Shown here piece after piece: positions 12,445 to 23,582 of a stretch of DNA of 64,000 nucleotides. The position numbers and the translations under genes were made by a program. Origin of the DNA: Monocercomonoides exilis (taxonomy: Eukaryota > Preaxostyla > Oxymonadida > Polymastigidae); NCBI GenBank assembly GCA_001643675.2, contig LSRY02000025.1:1-64000 (forward strand), in the 5' to 3' direction. The notes below the pieces were generated by a model. The model made no database searches. It had not been told where the DNA came from and saw only the letters and a list, made by a program, of their open reading frames with translations. Every line of letters begins with the position of its first letter. Position 1 is the first letter of the stretch.

Positions 12445-15400
12445 ATGTTTTTGAAATTAGTATTTTTGCAAGTTGTGCTTTCAATATATTCAGAAGAAGG
12501 AAAAGTGGAAGAAATGTTCGTCAAAAGTAAAGCATCATCGGGTGGAGATGGAACAGAAGGAAATCCTATGGATTCAATTAAAGGAGCATATGATAAGCTT
12601 AATGGTGATACAAGTTCAAGTTCATACATCATTACAATTATAAAGCAAGAAAATAATACGCCCGCGTTAGTGGCAGGAGTGAATGAATTTGATAAAAACG
12701 TTTCATTAATGATCCAAGGAAAACAAAGTGGAAATGGGACTCCTGAGTTAGTGGAAATAAATTGTACATCCACTGAGGAAAATGGCGATACTGGTTCAAG
12801 CAAGGACCTGTTTACTTGCAAGCAAAATGTGACATTCAAGTACCTGAAGTTTATATATCCAATGTCACTTGGAACTGCATCCAATGATGGCAACACATTG
12901 GCTATTATTCATTTGGTTGCAAATTCAGAGGAATCAATTTCAGGGTCATCTGATCTTTTATCCACGACAACAAACTCAGATAATCTATCACCTAATCTAA
13001 CAATAAGCACTTGCCAATTTGCTCGTCCTGCAGGAACAGCCAATATACATTTAGTGAAAGTGGAAGCAGGTGAATTCAACATGGAAGCAGTTTTTTTCAG
13101 TGATGAAAACTACACTGCAAAGTTTTCAACTACTCCGTTTTTATTTGACAAAGCAACAAAAGTGACATTTATTGCATCAACATTCAATAACATCGAATCG
13201 AGTGCAAGTGCAGTAGTGAAGATTGTGGGAAACAATAGTGAAAAGATTGAAGTGAACATCCATGGGTGTACATTTTCCAATTGTAAATCAACAGAAGGAA
13301 CATCTAATGCCACAAGTGGAGCATTGTATGTTGAAAGTAATGGAACAGATAGCAAATTTGATATTTCAGAAAGTAAACGAATTGTAATGCCAACAACATT
13401 TACTTCATGTGAATGCCCCAATGGGAAATCAGGTGGGATATATCTGAAAATGCCAAATATTGAAACTGCAGATAAACTGATATGGTCTGCGGAAGAAAAA
13501 TTGAAGATTAGTGGGTGCAAAGCTGGATCAGAGAAACAGACGTTTTTATATTTGGAAGTGCCTGATGACAAGCTTCAGGCCATTGCTAAAGCAATGAAAG
13601 AGAAATTTGCCAAAAATTATGTGAAAGGAACAAATGACTGGTTTGTTGCAGCTAAGGGAAAAAATAGTGAAGATATTGATTTTACGACATTATATTTTGA
13701 TCCACATGAGGCATATGTTCAAAATGGAGGAAGTGATGGCACAGCAGATGGAACAAAAACAAAACCATTTGGATCTATAAAAAAAGCTTATGAATTATTT
13801 ACAGATTCAAAAGGGTTCGGAGAATTTTCCATTGAAATATTAAAAGAAAAAGGAAAATCTAACCAAGAAGTACTTAAAGCAGAAGCTGTGACATTCTCAA
13901 AAGAGACAGGAATTACTATAGAAGGAGTGGTAGAAGCAGAGGAAACTGCAAGCGAAGCTGAGACTAAAGTTGAGATTGATTGTAGCGCTGTTGATAAAGC
14001 GGATCTGTTCACATGTGAGAAAATAGTCACATTCAAGAATTTGATTTTTGATATCAAAGCAACATCCGAACAAGAAACAAGCGTATCTGAAGGAAATGAA
14101 GGACCATTTGCCTTGATTTGCGCAGCTGCAAGAACAGAATATGAAATAAATACAGAATCAGAATCAGTTTCTCTAACAATTGAGTCCTGCAAGTTTAAGA
14201 GACCTTCACAAACCACTACATCTGGGATGCTTTCAAATACAGGGGAAGATATTAAATTTCATCTTGTGAAAGTGAGTTCGGGAACATTGACAATGAATAA
14301 AGTCGAATGCACTTCTGAGAACGAAGTGAAATTTTCAGCAACACCATTTTTAGTTGATGGAACAACAACATTAGTTTCATTGACATCGTTGAATCTGAAG
14401 AATATTACATCAAATAGTAGTGCTGCTATGAAAATTGTTGGCAAAACAGACACAGCTATTTCAGTGAAATTGGACACATGCACATTCACAGAATGCAAAT
14501 CGGAAGATACAACATGTGGAGCATTATATGTAAAGAGCGAACATGCAGAAAGCACATTTATAGTTGAAAATAACGGTCAAACAAAATTCGATGGTTGTAC
14601 ATGTACAAAGGGGAAATCAGGAGCAATATATCTGGAAATGAAAGCAATAACAGAAGCAACTCAATTGTCGTGGCCAGAAACAGGAGATAATTTAGAATTT
14701 ACTAGGTGCAATACTGGTGAAGAAGATACAGCTTCGAATGCTGAAAAGAACACAGGATTATATTTGGATGTACCAGTCAGCCTTCATAGAGATATGGCAA
14801 TAGCGATGAAGAAAAGCTTTGCAGCCAACTACAAGAAAGGAACGAATGAAGGCTTTGTTGTTGCAAAAGGAGCAGATAATGCTAATGAAGTTGATTTCAC
14901 AGAAGTGTATTTTGATCCGAATATAAATGTGTATGTGAGTGCCACAGCAGATAATGATACAAAAAATGGATTAAGCTATGACAACCCAAAGAAAAAACTG
15001 GATACAGCATACAAATTGTTTGGAGTTGGCGTTGGAGGAGAAAAGTTCAAGATCAACATCATCAAAACGAATGAATCATTCAAAGCTGAAGCTGTTATAC
15101 TTGATAAATTTTCATTGATAACGATTGTTGGTGTAACCAAAACAACTGGAGAAGAAACAGAAAAAGAAATTGAGACAGAAGTTACTCTTGATTGCAATGC
15201 TAAATTAGACAGTCATTTGTTCACATGCAAGAGTGAAGTTGAGTTCAGAGGAATTTCCTTCTTATTCCCATTGTCATTGGATAAGACAAAGGAATCAAAT
15301 ACCGATCCACATTCATTGATCGTTGCAGACTGTGAAAATGCTAAGTTGAATTTAGTGAACTGCAAATTTGTGAGACCAGAGCCAGTTGCACCCAGTAATG

Positions 15401-16197
15401 ATGAAAAAGTTGCAAAAATCCATCTTGTTTATGTGAAAGCAGGAGAACTTACAATGAAAGATATCGAATGCAAGGGCGATAACGAAGTGAAATTCCAAGA
15501 ATCTTTGTTTGTTATTAAAGAATCCTCTTCAGTCAAATTTGATACAGTTGAGATCAATAAAGTGAGTGTAGCAGATGGAGCAGCAATTATCGTTCAGGAT
15601 GCCACTGATAAAGTTTCGAGCGTTAAAATAGAAGGGTTGAACATGAAAGAATTGAAATCAGGGAGTAAGAATTCTGCAGGTATTATGATCAAGATGGTTG
15701 ATGACAATTCAAAAGTTGAAATGGGAAGAGAAAAGATATGTTCATTCAAATCGTGTGAAGCAGCAAGTGGAAAGGCAGGAGCTATTCTCATTGAGATCCA
15801 AAATGCAGTCACTAATTTGAAACTTCCAGGTGAAGGCAAACTTGAATTTGACAACAACAACAAAGGGGAAAATTCGGTGGCATCTTTGTGCATAATTGCT
15901 CCAGACTTTGATAAGTTCAGCCAACAGAAAGACGCCTTTGAGTTTGCGAAGGATTACAACGATGACAATAAAGGATGGATCGTGGGAGCAAAAGAAGAAG
16001 GTGGTGATCTTGAAGATGTGTATGAGAAATACCTGAAGCACAAAGAACCGAAAGATGAGCCAGAACCAGAAAAGAAGAAGTCAAATGCAGGAACTGTTGT
16101 CGCTATCGTTGTTCCAATTGTGGTTGTGGTGATTGTGGTAGTTGTTGTGATTATCGTAATTGTTGTTGTCAGGAAGAAAAGGTCTCGGAACAACTAA
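12445..16197 (+). CDS. Secreted/type I membrane beta-helix protein with three ~400-residue modules
   Basis: 1250 residues from ATG at 12445, chosen because it opens a signal peptide (MFLKLVFLQVVLSIYS). The open frame extends 11 codons further upstream, with no ATG. The ectodomain contains repeated short strands and CTF/CKF/CKS turns typical of right-handed parallel beta-helices. Three module starts are visible, each an Asp-Gly-Thr plus Pro and an amphipathic helix: near residues 20-40 (GGDGTEGNP), 421-450 (SDGTADGTKTKPF) and 828-858 (LSYDNPKKKLD). The spacing is about 400 residues. A Val/Ile-only membrane segment spans about 1214-1241, followed by an eight-residue basic tail (RKKRSRNN). There are no introns and no kinase domain. 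Likely a surface protein, possibly adhesive by analogy with Pmp-like beta-helix proteins; the ligand is unknown. The mirrored copy is at 8382-12127. Confidence 0.88.
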   Translation: MFLKLVFLQVVLSIYSEEGKVEEMFVKSKASSGGDGTEGNPMDSIKGAYDKLNGDTSSSSYIITIIKQENNTPALVAGVNEFDKNVSLMIQGKQSGNGTPELVEINCTSTEENGDTGSSKDLFTCKQNVTFKYLKFIYPMSLGTASNDGNTLAIIHLVANSEESISGSSDLLSTTTNSDNLSPNLTISTCQFARPAGTANIHLVKVEAGEFNMEAVFFSDENYTAKFSTTPFLFDKATKVTFIASTFNNIESSASAVVKIVGNNSEKIEVNIHGCTFSNCKSTEGTSNATSGALYVESNGTDSKFDISESKRIVMPTTFTSCECPNGKSGGIYLKMPNIETADKLIWSAEEKLKISGCKAGSEKQTFLYLEVPDDKLQAIAKAMKEKFAKNYVKGTNDWFVAAKGKNSEDIDFTTLYFDPHEAYVQNGGSDGTADGTKTKPFGSIKKAYELFTDSKGFGEFSIEILKEKGKSNQEVLKAEAVTFSKETGITIEGVVEAEETASEAETKVEIDCSAVDKADLFTCEKIVTFKNLIFDIKATSEQETSVSEGNEGPFALICAAARTEYEINTESESVSLTIESCKFKRPSQTTTSGMLSNTGEDIKFHLVKVSSGTLTMNKVECTSENEVKFSATPFLVDGTTTLVSLTSLNLKNITSNSSAAMKIVGKTDTAISVKLDTCTFTECKSEDTTCGALYVKSEHAESTFIVENNGQTKFDGCTCTKGKSGAIYLEMKAITEATQLSWPETGDNLEFTRCNTGEEDTASNAEKNTGLYLDVPVSLHRDMAIAMKKSFAANYKKGTNEGFVVAKGADNANEVDFTEVYFDPNINVYVSATADNDTKNGLSYDNPKKKLDTAYKLFGVGVGGEKFKINIIKTNESFKAEAVILDKFSLITIVGVTKTTGEETEKEIETEVTLDCNAKLDSHLFTCKSEVEFRGISFLFPLSLDKTKESNTDPHSLIVADCENAKLNLVNCKFVRPEPVAPSNDEKVAKIHLVYVKAGELTMKDIECKGDNEVKFQESLFVIKESSSVKFDTVEINKVSVADGAAIIVQDATDKVSSVKIEGLNMKELKSGSKNSAGIMIKMVDDNSKVEMGREKICSFKSCEAASGKAGAILIEIQNAVTNLKLPGEGKLEFDNNNKGENSVASLCIIAPDFDKFSQQKDAFEFAKDYNDDNKGWIVGAKEEGGDLEDVYEKYLKHKEPKDEPEPEKKKSNAGTVVAIVVPIVVVVIVVVVVIIVIVVVRKKRSRNN

Positions 16198-16836
16198 AAC
16201 AATGGAGGAGTAAAGTCAGTAATTGTTATTGATGAATATTGACAAAGAAAAATTACATGCTTATTATTTTTTCTTTTTTGATTTTATTCATAAGTTATAC
16301 CCGTAAAGCAGATGTTTTGCATTTTTATTGATATGCTTGTTTGTTGCAACCAAATGAGCGATATTAACTATTTTTCCTTCTTTTGTTATCTTTTCTTTTG
16401 CTTTTTTATTTTCAAGTTTTATTATTTATAATAGTTTCTGGCTCAACGCCATGCACTATTTTCATCGTTGAGGCAGTTATCAGTCCATGATGAATATATT
16501 AGTTTTTGTTGTCTTTCAATTTTTTTTCAAATTAATATTATTATCATCACTAATTTGTTATTCACTTTTGCTCCTTAAAAAAAATTGAATTATTATAATC
16601 AATTTTTGATGATTGGTTTTATAAAAAGAACGTTGACATTTATAGATTTATTTTTTTCAATAACGAATAATTTAAGAAACACAAATGTTGAAAGAGAATA
16701 AGCATTGATTTGTGTCAACTGATTCAGAAAAAAAAAATTGTTAGCTTCAGATTTTTATTAGTACCAACTTTATTATTGAATCCAAAATATTTATTCTTTT
16801 TATATTGTAATAAATACTTTATGAGAAAAAATGGCA
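16198..16836. other. AT-rich spacer between beta-helix gene and transposon (right)
   Basis: Mirror of 7751-8381. No gene, RNA or repeat seen apart from A/T runs. Confidence 0.6.
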
Positions 16837-17153
16837 TAGGGTGATTTTTTTATCCGGACATAATTTTTATTTTTTGATAGAAAAAAAATATTTTTTTATA
16901 AATCGCATGTTAAAATTTTCGAAAAAACGCAACAATCAATAGTAAATATAATCCATCAATTCTCTTTTAATAATTTTTCTGGTATTTCTTCGTTCATTAT
17001 CATCTTCAAAATCATCATCTTTTAAAATTTGGGATTTTGATATTTTTCTTTTTTTCGGCTTGTCTTCAGAAAACAAATCTTTTTCAATTTTTTCTTCAGC
17101 AGAATCATCAATATTCTTTTCATCTTTCATCTTTTTGTATTCTTTCCATTCAT

Positions 17154-18532
17154 CTAAAAATGCTTGGTCGGTAATATTTTTTCCATGGAAATTGAAACGA
17201 TGGGTTTTTTTTTCAGCTGAACTGAAGGAGTGTCAGGCAACTTCACCAATACAGTATTGGACTGCCCAGACAACACTCCGCTCTTTTCAAATGCAGAGTG
17301 AATTGTTGAAGGAAGCAATGCAGTTTGCAAAGCCTGTGGCAAGGCATTTGCAACTGCTTTTCGTCTGAGTGCGATCGAAGAAGAAGATGGAACAACATAG
17401 TTTGAATTGAAACATCTTTTGAACACAGCAAAAACTCCGCAGTCAAGTGGCTGTGTAAGATGAGTGCTGTGTGGAATAAATGTTACCACGTCAATTGATG
17501 AATCTGCAAATTTTTGCCACAGATCTGGCTGTGCTCTTGAAGGATGAGAATCCAAGAGAAGCAAGCATCTTTCTTCATTCATATCCAGCAATTTTCTTCT
17601 TTGGACAATTCCAGGCAGTAGTATCTCTTCAGCATAGCGAGCAAACAGTGCATCAGTCATCCATCCATCATTGTCTGCCCAGGCGTGAAGCTGCGGGCTG
17701 AGCAAGACCTTCATTTCTTGTGGAAGTTTTTTAGATGGCCAAAGAACAAGGCTTGGTAAAGAATAACCATCAGCTGCAACTGCAACCACAAGGGTGGAGT
17801 TTGGCATGTTGATTGGTGTTTTGGAAAACCCGACTGGAACATCTGAAGGATGAACGGCTAGTTGTTTTGTGGTGTCGGAAAGGCGTAAAGAGGATTCGTC
17901 GGTGTTGAAGATGAGAGAAGGAGAGTATTTGTGGGAATCATGAAGTGATTGAAGAAGAGAGAAGAAAGGTTGAAGAGATTGTTTGTTTGATACCGATAAA
18001 CGTTGAATATCAACGTTATGAGGAATGGACGTTTTAAGATCGGGATTGCGTTTGACAAACGAATACGGAGTTGATTTTGAAATTTTAACTTCTTGATCTT
18101 CTACTTCTCCACTTCGAATTTTTCTATCAGTTAGCACGGATTCCATCTTTCATTATAATAAATAAAAAATATAAATAAGAAAAACATAAAAATGCAAACC
18201 AATTGTTTTGTTTGAGTTACAGAATAACTCACTCCTGTCATGCTTTCTATTCTGATGACTCCTGTAATCACTTCTTTATCTTCTGTAGTGAACAGCTCTG
18301 GTCGACCAACTTTTCCCACGGTTCTTCCATTTTCAACAGCAGTAACGGCTCGGTTGATCGATGAACGAGAGAATTCCTTAAGATTAGCAGCGTCGGTAAC
18401 ACGGCATTTTCCATCAGCAATTATCGTCGCAATACGTACTAATCGATTTTTGATTTGACGATACTGGAAAGATTTCATCAAATCTCTCAATTTCGCCAAT
18501 CCAATTTCTTTTCTTTGTTTCACAACGCTCAT
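17154..18532 (-). CDS. Pogo/Tigger-type DDE transposase, two exons (right copy)
   Basis: Exon 1 is 18200-18532 and exon 2 is 17154-18146, with a 53-bp intron at 18147-18199. The 441-residue product is identical to the left copy, with the same HTH, GRPELFT and D-D-D motifs. The out-of-frame C-terminal extension is fully open here (minus strand to 16936) and reads on from the same A6 run. A one-base longer run would give a transposase of about 510 residues ending in an acidic/basic tail. That both copies share the shorter run means it is either genuine or a systematic homopolymer miscall. Confidence 0.88.
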
Positions 18533-18699
18533 ACAAATAAAATATTGGTCAAGATCTAATTTTAATATTTTAAAAAAATTTTTTTTGAAATGAAAAAAAT
18601 AAAAAAATTTTTTTTCGATTAAATTCTAACTTAGTAATACCCCTTGCTATTGCCTAATCTCCTCAGGGGAGGCACAAATCAGAGATGGAGGAGCTAACT

Positions 18700-18725
18700 C
18701 CCCCCCCCCCCCCCCCCCCCCCCCC
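18700..18725. repeat. Poly(C) tract, 26 bases, inside the transposon
   Basis: Mirror of the G tract at 5879-5898, six bases longer. Confidence 0.95.
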
Positions 18726-18884
18726 ATCAGAGATTAGGTATAGTAATTTAATCTTAATTTCTAACTTCTGACTTTTCCTTATATACTAATAACAAGTAAT
18801 AAAATATGAAAAGTGGGTAGATTAAACTAATTATTAAAAATTTTGTCCGGATAAAAAAAATGTCCGGATAAAAAAACCACCCTA

Positions 18885-19455
18885 GGTACATCTGTTCTTC
18901 TTTTGCAATTTGCATTGTAAGAAATTAACTTTATGATGAAATAATTCTTAATTATAAATTATAACTTTTTAGTGGACGAATTTTTCGTAATTGTTTTTTC
19001 TTGTGGCAAAAATTCAATTTTGTAAAATCACTCATAAATATGACAATTTTTTATCAAAAGAAATATTTAAGGATTACTACCTATAATAAAATACATGCAA
19101 TGCTTTTAATTGTTATATTAACCTTTTGTATTAACGAATTTCTGAGAAATAACACATTTATAGAAATTAAAATTTTTATAAAGAATTTTTTGATCTGTCC
19201 CATAATAAACTTTTCAATCTCTAAAAACTTAGAATTACATTTTTTGAATGATGCATGGAGTATACGCTGGTGAATGAATATTAATTTTAATATATTTCTA
19301 TTTATAAATTGTTTGCACCGATCGTTATTAAAGATATTATTATATTGTTTGAAAAATTTTATTATTGCATTGCGAAGCCTTTATGTGTGCAATATGGAAC
19401 TATATGAATCCAACATTATTGGATGTTATTCAAAATATATTTTGAATGCAGATGG
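18885..19455. other. AT-rich spacer upstream of the beta-helix pseudokinase gene (right)
   Basis: Mirror of 5157-5723 and the 5' flank of the gene starting at 19456. Short ORFs at 19001-19273 and 19274-19507 are open but lie in very AT-rich sequence and show no family features, so I do not call them genes. Confidence 0.55.
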
Positions 19456-22400
19456 ATGTTTGCTTTTCTATTTTTATTTTATTGTTATGCAAAAATTATT
19501 TCTATAAACAAAACAAATTATAACTTTTCTTCTAAGTCAATATGGAATGATGAAGATAAGATAGAAACAAATGAAAAAGGAGAGACAGTATTCTTTACAT
19601 TGAGTAGCTCTGGATCGATGAAGATGAGTGACTCAATAATCAGTAAATGCAGCTGCACCAATGGGAAAGGAGGAGGGGTGTATCTGATCACAAAGGAAAG
19701 AGGTGAATTGAATTTTGCATTTGTGGGGATGAAATTCAGCGCAAACACAGCAAGAGTGGGGAATGATATTTTCATTGAATGCTTTAGCATTGCATCGCAG
19801 ATCAATGAAACCCAATTTCAATTTGATCTTCGAGAGAATAATTATTCACGAATTAATGGGATATGTGGGAGAGAGGAGTGTGATTATCCAATCGATACAA
19901 ATTTGATGGTATTAATAACGATCCATCAGAGCGACACAATCATTGTGAGCAATGTTAATGGATCTGATGAGAGGCAATGTGGAACAAACACATTTCCATG
20001 TTATTCAATTGATTATGGACTGATGCATCTGACTTCTGATTTTATGAGTCAAATGATTGTTATTGGAGAGAGTGTGATTGGTGGTGAAATAAGTCTGAAG
20101 GAAATGAGTTTGAGCTCGAAGAGCAGAGAAAATTGCAAGGTTGAAGTGAAACCAAGTATTGAAAAAACAAAGGATTCTTTGATTTCAACAATTGGAACAG
20201 TTTCATTGGTGAGAGTGAACTTTGTGTTTGATTCAGATTTCATTTTTTCTCATGAATCACTAATATCACCAGAAGGAGGACTTCTTGAAATGATGAATTG
20301 TTCATTTGACTCAAAACAATCGAATGAAGAAGGAAATGCTGCTTTTGCAAACATTCCATTTCATCTAATAAATATGGAAAAAGGAGAATTACAACTTGAT
20401 GGATATGCAATGTCAAATCTCATTCTTCAAGAATCTGCTTTGCATCTTTCATCACCACTTCCATCAGCAATTTATTTATTCACGATTTGTGGTTCAACAT
20501 TTTTAACTTCTTTGATAGATATTAATGAATGCGGTCAATTGAATATGGACAGATTAAAGGTTGAAAGTATCTCAATTGCAAGTAATGAAGAATCATTGAT
20601 GTCATGCTTTTCAATGAAAAAGACGATACAGTTGACAAATTGCACAATGGGAGAAACAACCACAAAGACCACAAAAGGAAAATTGATGAAATTGGAGGAT
20701 TGCTTGGATGTGAAAATGGACAGTTGCATTTTCGATGGAATGACAAAGGAAAGAAACGAGAAGAATTTGAAGGTGGAAGAGATGTGCAGATGGTCAGGAT
20801 CTCTTGTGGATATCGCCAAGAGTTCTGTTTTGATGAAAGACACAACAATCTCGAATTCAGCTGAAGGAGGAATAACATTGAGTGGAGGAAATATCATGAT
20901 CGAGAAAGGAGAGTTCATGAATAACAATCCTTCAATTGAAGAATATCCATCATTGAGAAGGAATATCATCTGTTCAGATTCAGAAATATTGAATATGATG
21001 AGTTTGAAAGGAGGAGATGGATTGAAGGATAATACTTCACTTTGGATATTGAATGAAGGATGCAGTTTTGAAGGTGTTGTTTCTGAAAGAGATTCATCAT
21101 TCTTTATTCCAGTTCTGGAGAGTGTGGAAGCAAAAGAATCAACAGATAGAATGAAGTTGACATTCAAAATGATGCCACTTGTTCCATGCAATCTGTCATT
21201 CTCAGTTGTGAAGAGGAAGGGAGATGAGAATGAGATTGAAAAACATGATTTTGATTCAAATGGATTTCTATCAGAAAGGGAAGTTGAAGGGAGTGTGGGA
21301 AAAGGTCTTATCAGCAGTTGTGGAAATGAAATAGAAATGAGCGTGCATATCTTTTTTGGGAATGCTGATTCTCCTTCATCAACAAACTCTTTCATTCTGA
21401 AGAACAGAAGTGAAAGTCAGGCAAATGGAGATGAAAAATCTGTTGAAAGCGGAAAAGAAGGAAAATCGATTTGGACAATCATTGTGATTGTGCTCGTTGT
21501 TATTCTGTTGATCGTTCTTATTGTGTCTGTTGTTTTGGCAGTTCGATGGAGAAGAGCAAAGAATGAGAATAAAGATGTGAGAGAGATTGTGAACGATGAA
21601 GTGAAAAAGTATCCGAAAATGGTTGAGATGGTGACGATGGAGATGTTACCTGAGGCACAGTGGAGAAGAGCAGAAAGAGAGGCAGAGACGAAGAATGAAG
21701 AGAGGATGAAGAAGAGAATATATGAGAAAAGCTTGGGTCATTCAGAGTCATCAGAGCATTTGTTGAGTGAAAGTTGACCAACAGAATTCATTCTGGGGAG
21801 GGATTCAGACAAGATTCCTCAATGGATGCTGGAAAAGGTTGTTGAAGAAGAGACAAGGAAGAGAACGCCATCACCATCCATTTCATCAACTTCAACGATT
21901 GATTCAAATTCGACATTTGTCGAGGGGAAGATCTGTGCCCAACCACCTCATCAATGTCGAATCTGGTGGATGCGATGGCTTGTTCATCCCCACATGAGGA
22001 GCTGATAGTGGATCTGAGAGATTCATTGTTCATGCTGCTTCATGGAAGGAACAAGACAAAGGAAATGGCAATTGGCACTCCGAAGGAAAGAGAACAAACA
22101 GCTGCTCAGATCCTGTTCTGGGTTGCAAATCTTGCACTTAATTCATTTGATGAAATGGACAATCCCCTTTCATCTCTTGTAAATCTGAGTCCTCACATTG
22201 TGTTGTTCTCCGGGCACATGGTGATCTGCATTGCGATGCATTTTGATAGTTCTTCACAAGATTTGGATCCATCATCCATCTTGTCATCAACTGTTGTTAC
22301 ATCAGCAAGTGATGATGATGATGATGACTCTCTGCCATCATACGCATTTGAGGATGAGGAAAGCTTCAAAAAAGAGTGCTTGAGGCGGAAGGCGCCTGAG

Positions 22401-22806
22401 CTGCTGATCAACAGGAACATGGGTGCAGCAAAAGAATCAGTCTCGTTCTCTATTGGGATAACACTGTGAGAGTGCTTGACATTGGAGATCCCGTTTTGGG
22501 AGTGTGAGGCTGAGACGGTGGGGAAGAAGATTGTGATGGAGAAAGACCAGATATGGCTGCAGTTTGCGCTCTTCTTTTTGTGAATTGGTCAAATTGACAG
22601 TGAGCGAGAAGCAAGGAGCAAGGCCAACACCGAGCGAACTGAAACGAGAATTCATCCAAAGATTTCCAGCAGGAGCTGTGATTCTCACTATATCCGATGC
22701 AGTCATCCACCAGGAAGGATATCCGGAAAACTCAAAAGTGGAGCAATCCGGATCTTTGGCTTCCTCAGAAATAATGTTCATCAACAGTCAAAGCACTTTC
22801 ACCTGA
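19456..22806 (+). pseudogene. Short beta-helix receptor with TM and pseudokinase; two in-frame TGA codons
   Basis: A shortened paralogue of the 3038-residue protein at 54496-63612. A signal peptide (MFAFLFLFYCYAK, from ATG 19456) is followed by a beta-helix region with the module motif CGTNTFPC near residue 175, a membrane segment near 675-700 (IIVIVLVVILLIVLIVSVV), a charged juxtamembrane stretch and a kinase-like C-lobe. The C-lobe contains VNLSPHIVLF in place of the HRD loop, RRKAPELL as the APE motif, and GARPTPSELKREF near the end. The frame is stopped by TGA at 21775 (the aligned residue in the paralogue region is uncertain, perhaps Gly) and TGA at 22467 (paralogue has Trp in LWE). Two homopolymer differences (a G run near 21923, a T run near 22574) also shift it. 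Their net effect is zero, and the 3351 bases equal exactly 1117 codons. Either a young pseudogene or a readthrough gene. Confidence 0.75.
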
Positions 22807-23179
22807 ATGAGCTGAAGAATGATTAACATCAAAGTTGAAGTTATTAATGACAAAAAATGAAGAAACAAAGATGTTTTTGAGAGATATGCAACCGAAAAGA
22901 ATGATGGCTATTGATAATAATCGAATATCCAGCCAAGTTTTCAGCGTGAAATCCAGACTGAAAAGGAAGCAGATATTCCTTTTCAATCCATTTTTATTTT
23001 GAGATTTTCATGGAATAGATGTGTATTGGGTCTTTGATTTACAATAATCCTGCTCATATAGATAATAGCAAGCATTGTCTTTTTCACTTTTTGTTGCTCT
23101 TCGAAGACTCACTTTGAAAGCCAAATAAGTTGTGAATGCTTTCTCAAAATAGTTTCAAATCAGAATCATTGCAATAACT

Positions 23180-23582
23180 TTAAAGTCCTTGAATCGCATT
23201 TGAAAATTCTGGATATTTTTTTTTTGATGAAAGCTCCCTTTCAACATATAATTTCAATATTTCGCGGATCTTGCAAAACTGGCAATTTGAATTTCTTTCA
23301 TTGAAAAAGGGCAGCAAGTATGAGACAAAAGCATCCATTGATTTGATTTTTATCTTATTTTCAACTGCCTTCATCTCTTTTATCTCTGACAATTTCCTCT
23401 CTTCTGTAATCGCTTTCTGTTCCCTTCATTTAGAATTGCACCAATTGGATGATTTTTCATTTTTCCATTGAAAAATACCTGAAAAGTTGTTCTTCCAATT
23501 TCATTCTTTTCTTTTGCAACTTTAAGTCCAATTTCGACTTTTCTTGATTGATGCCTTTTTTGGAAGCAGGAGAATCATTCGC
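23180..23582 (-). CDS. Coiled-coil protein fragment, two exons (right copy)
   Basis: Mirror of 1049-1445. Exons are 23479-23582 and 23180-23423, with a 55-bp intron at 23424-23478. In this arm the A run in exon 1 has six bases and the frame is open from GCGAATGAT onward (residues start NDSPASKKGINQEKSKL). Exon 2 has three extra A and hence one extra Lys. A start codon was not found, and an upstream exon is likely because a possible acceptor (GAACAG) precedes exon 1. Function unknown. Confidence 0.45.

Larger units (their letters stand above)
16839..18882 (-). mobile_element. Pogo/Tigger-like DNA transposon (right copy)
   Basis: Mirror of 5726-7748, flanked by TA at 16837-16838 and 18883-18884. 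It has the same termini, with two TTTATCCGGACA motifs in one end and one in the other. It is about 20 bases longer than the left copy, mainly because of longer homopolymers, including the C26 tract against G20. The intergenic position is identical to the left copy, so this is duplication with the arm and not a second insertion. Confidence 0.9.

Noticed and set aside
16839-18882. Independent second insertion of the transposon
   Set aside because: It lies at the exact mirror position of the left copy with the same TA site and flanks, so it was duplicated with the arm.
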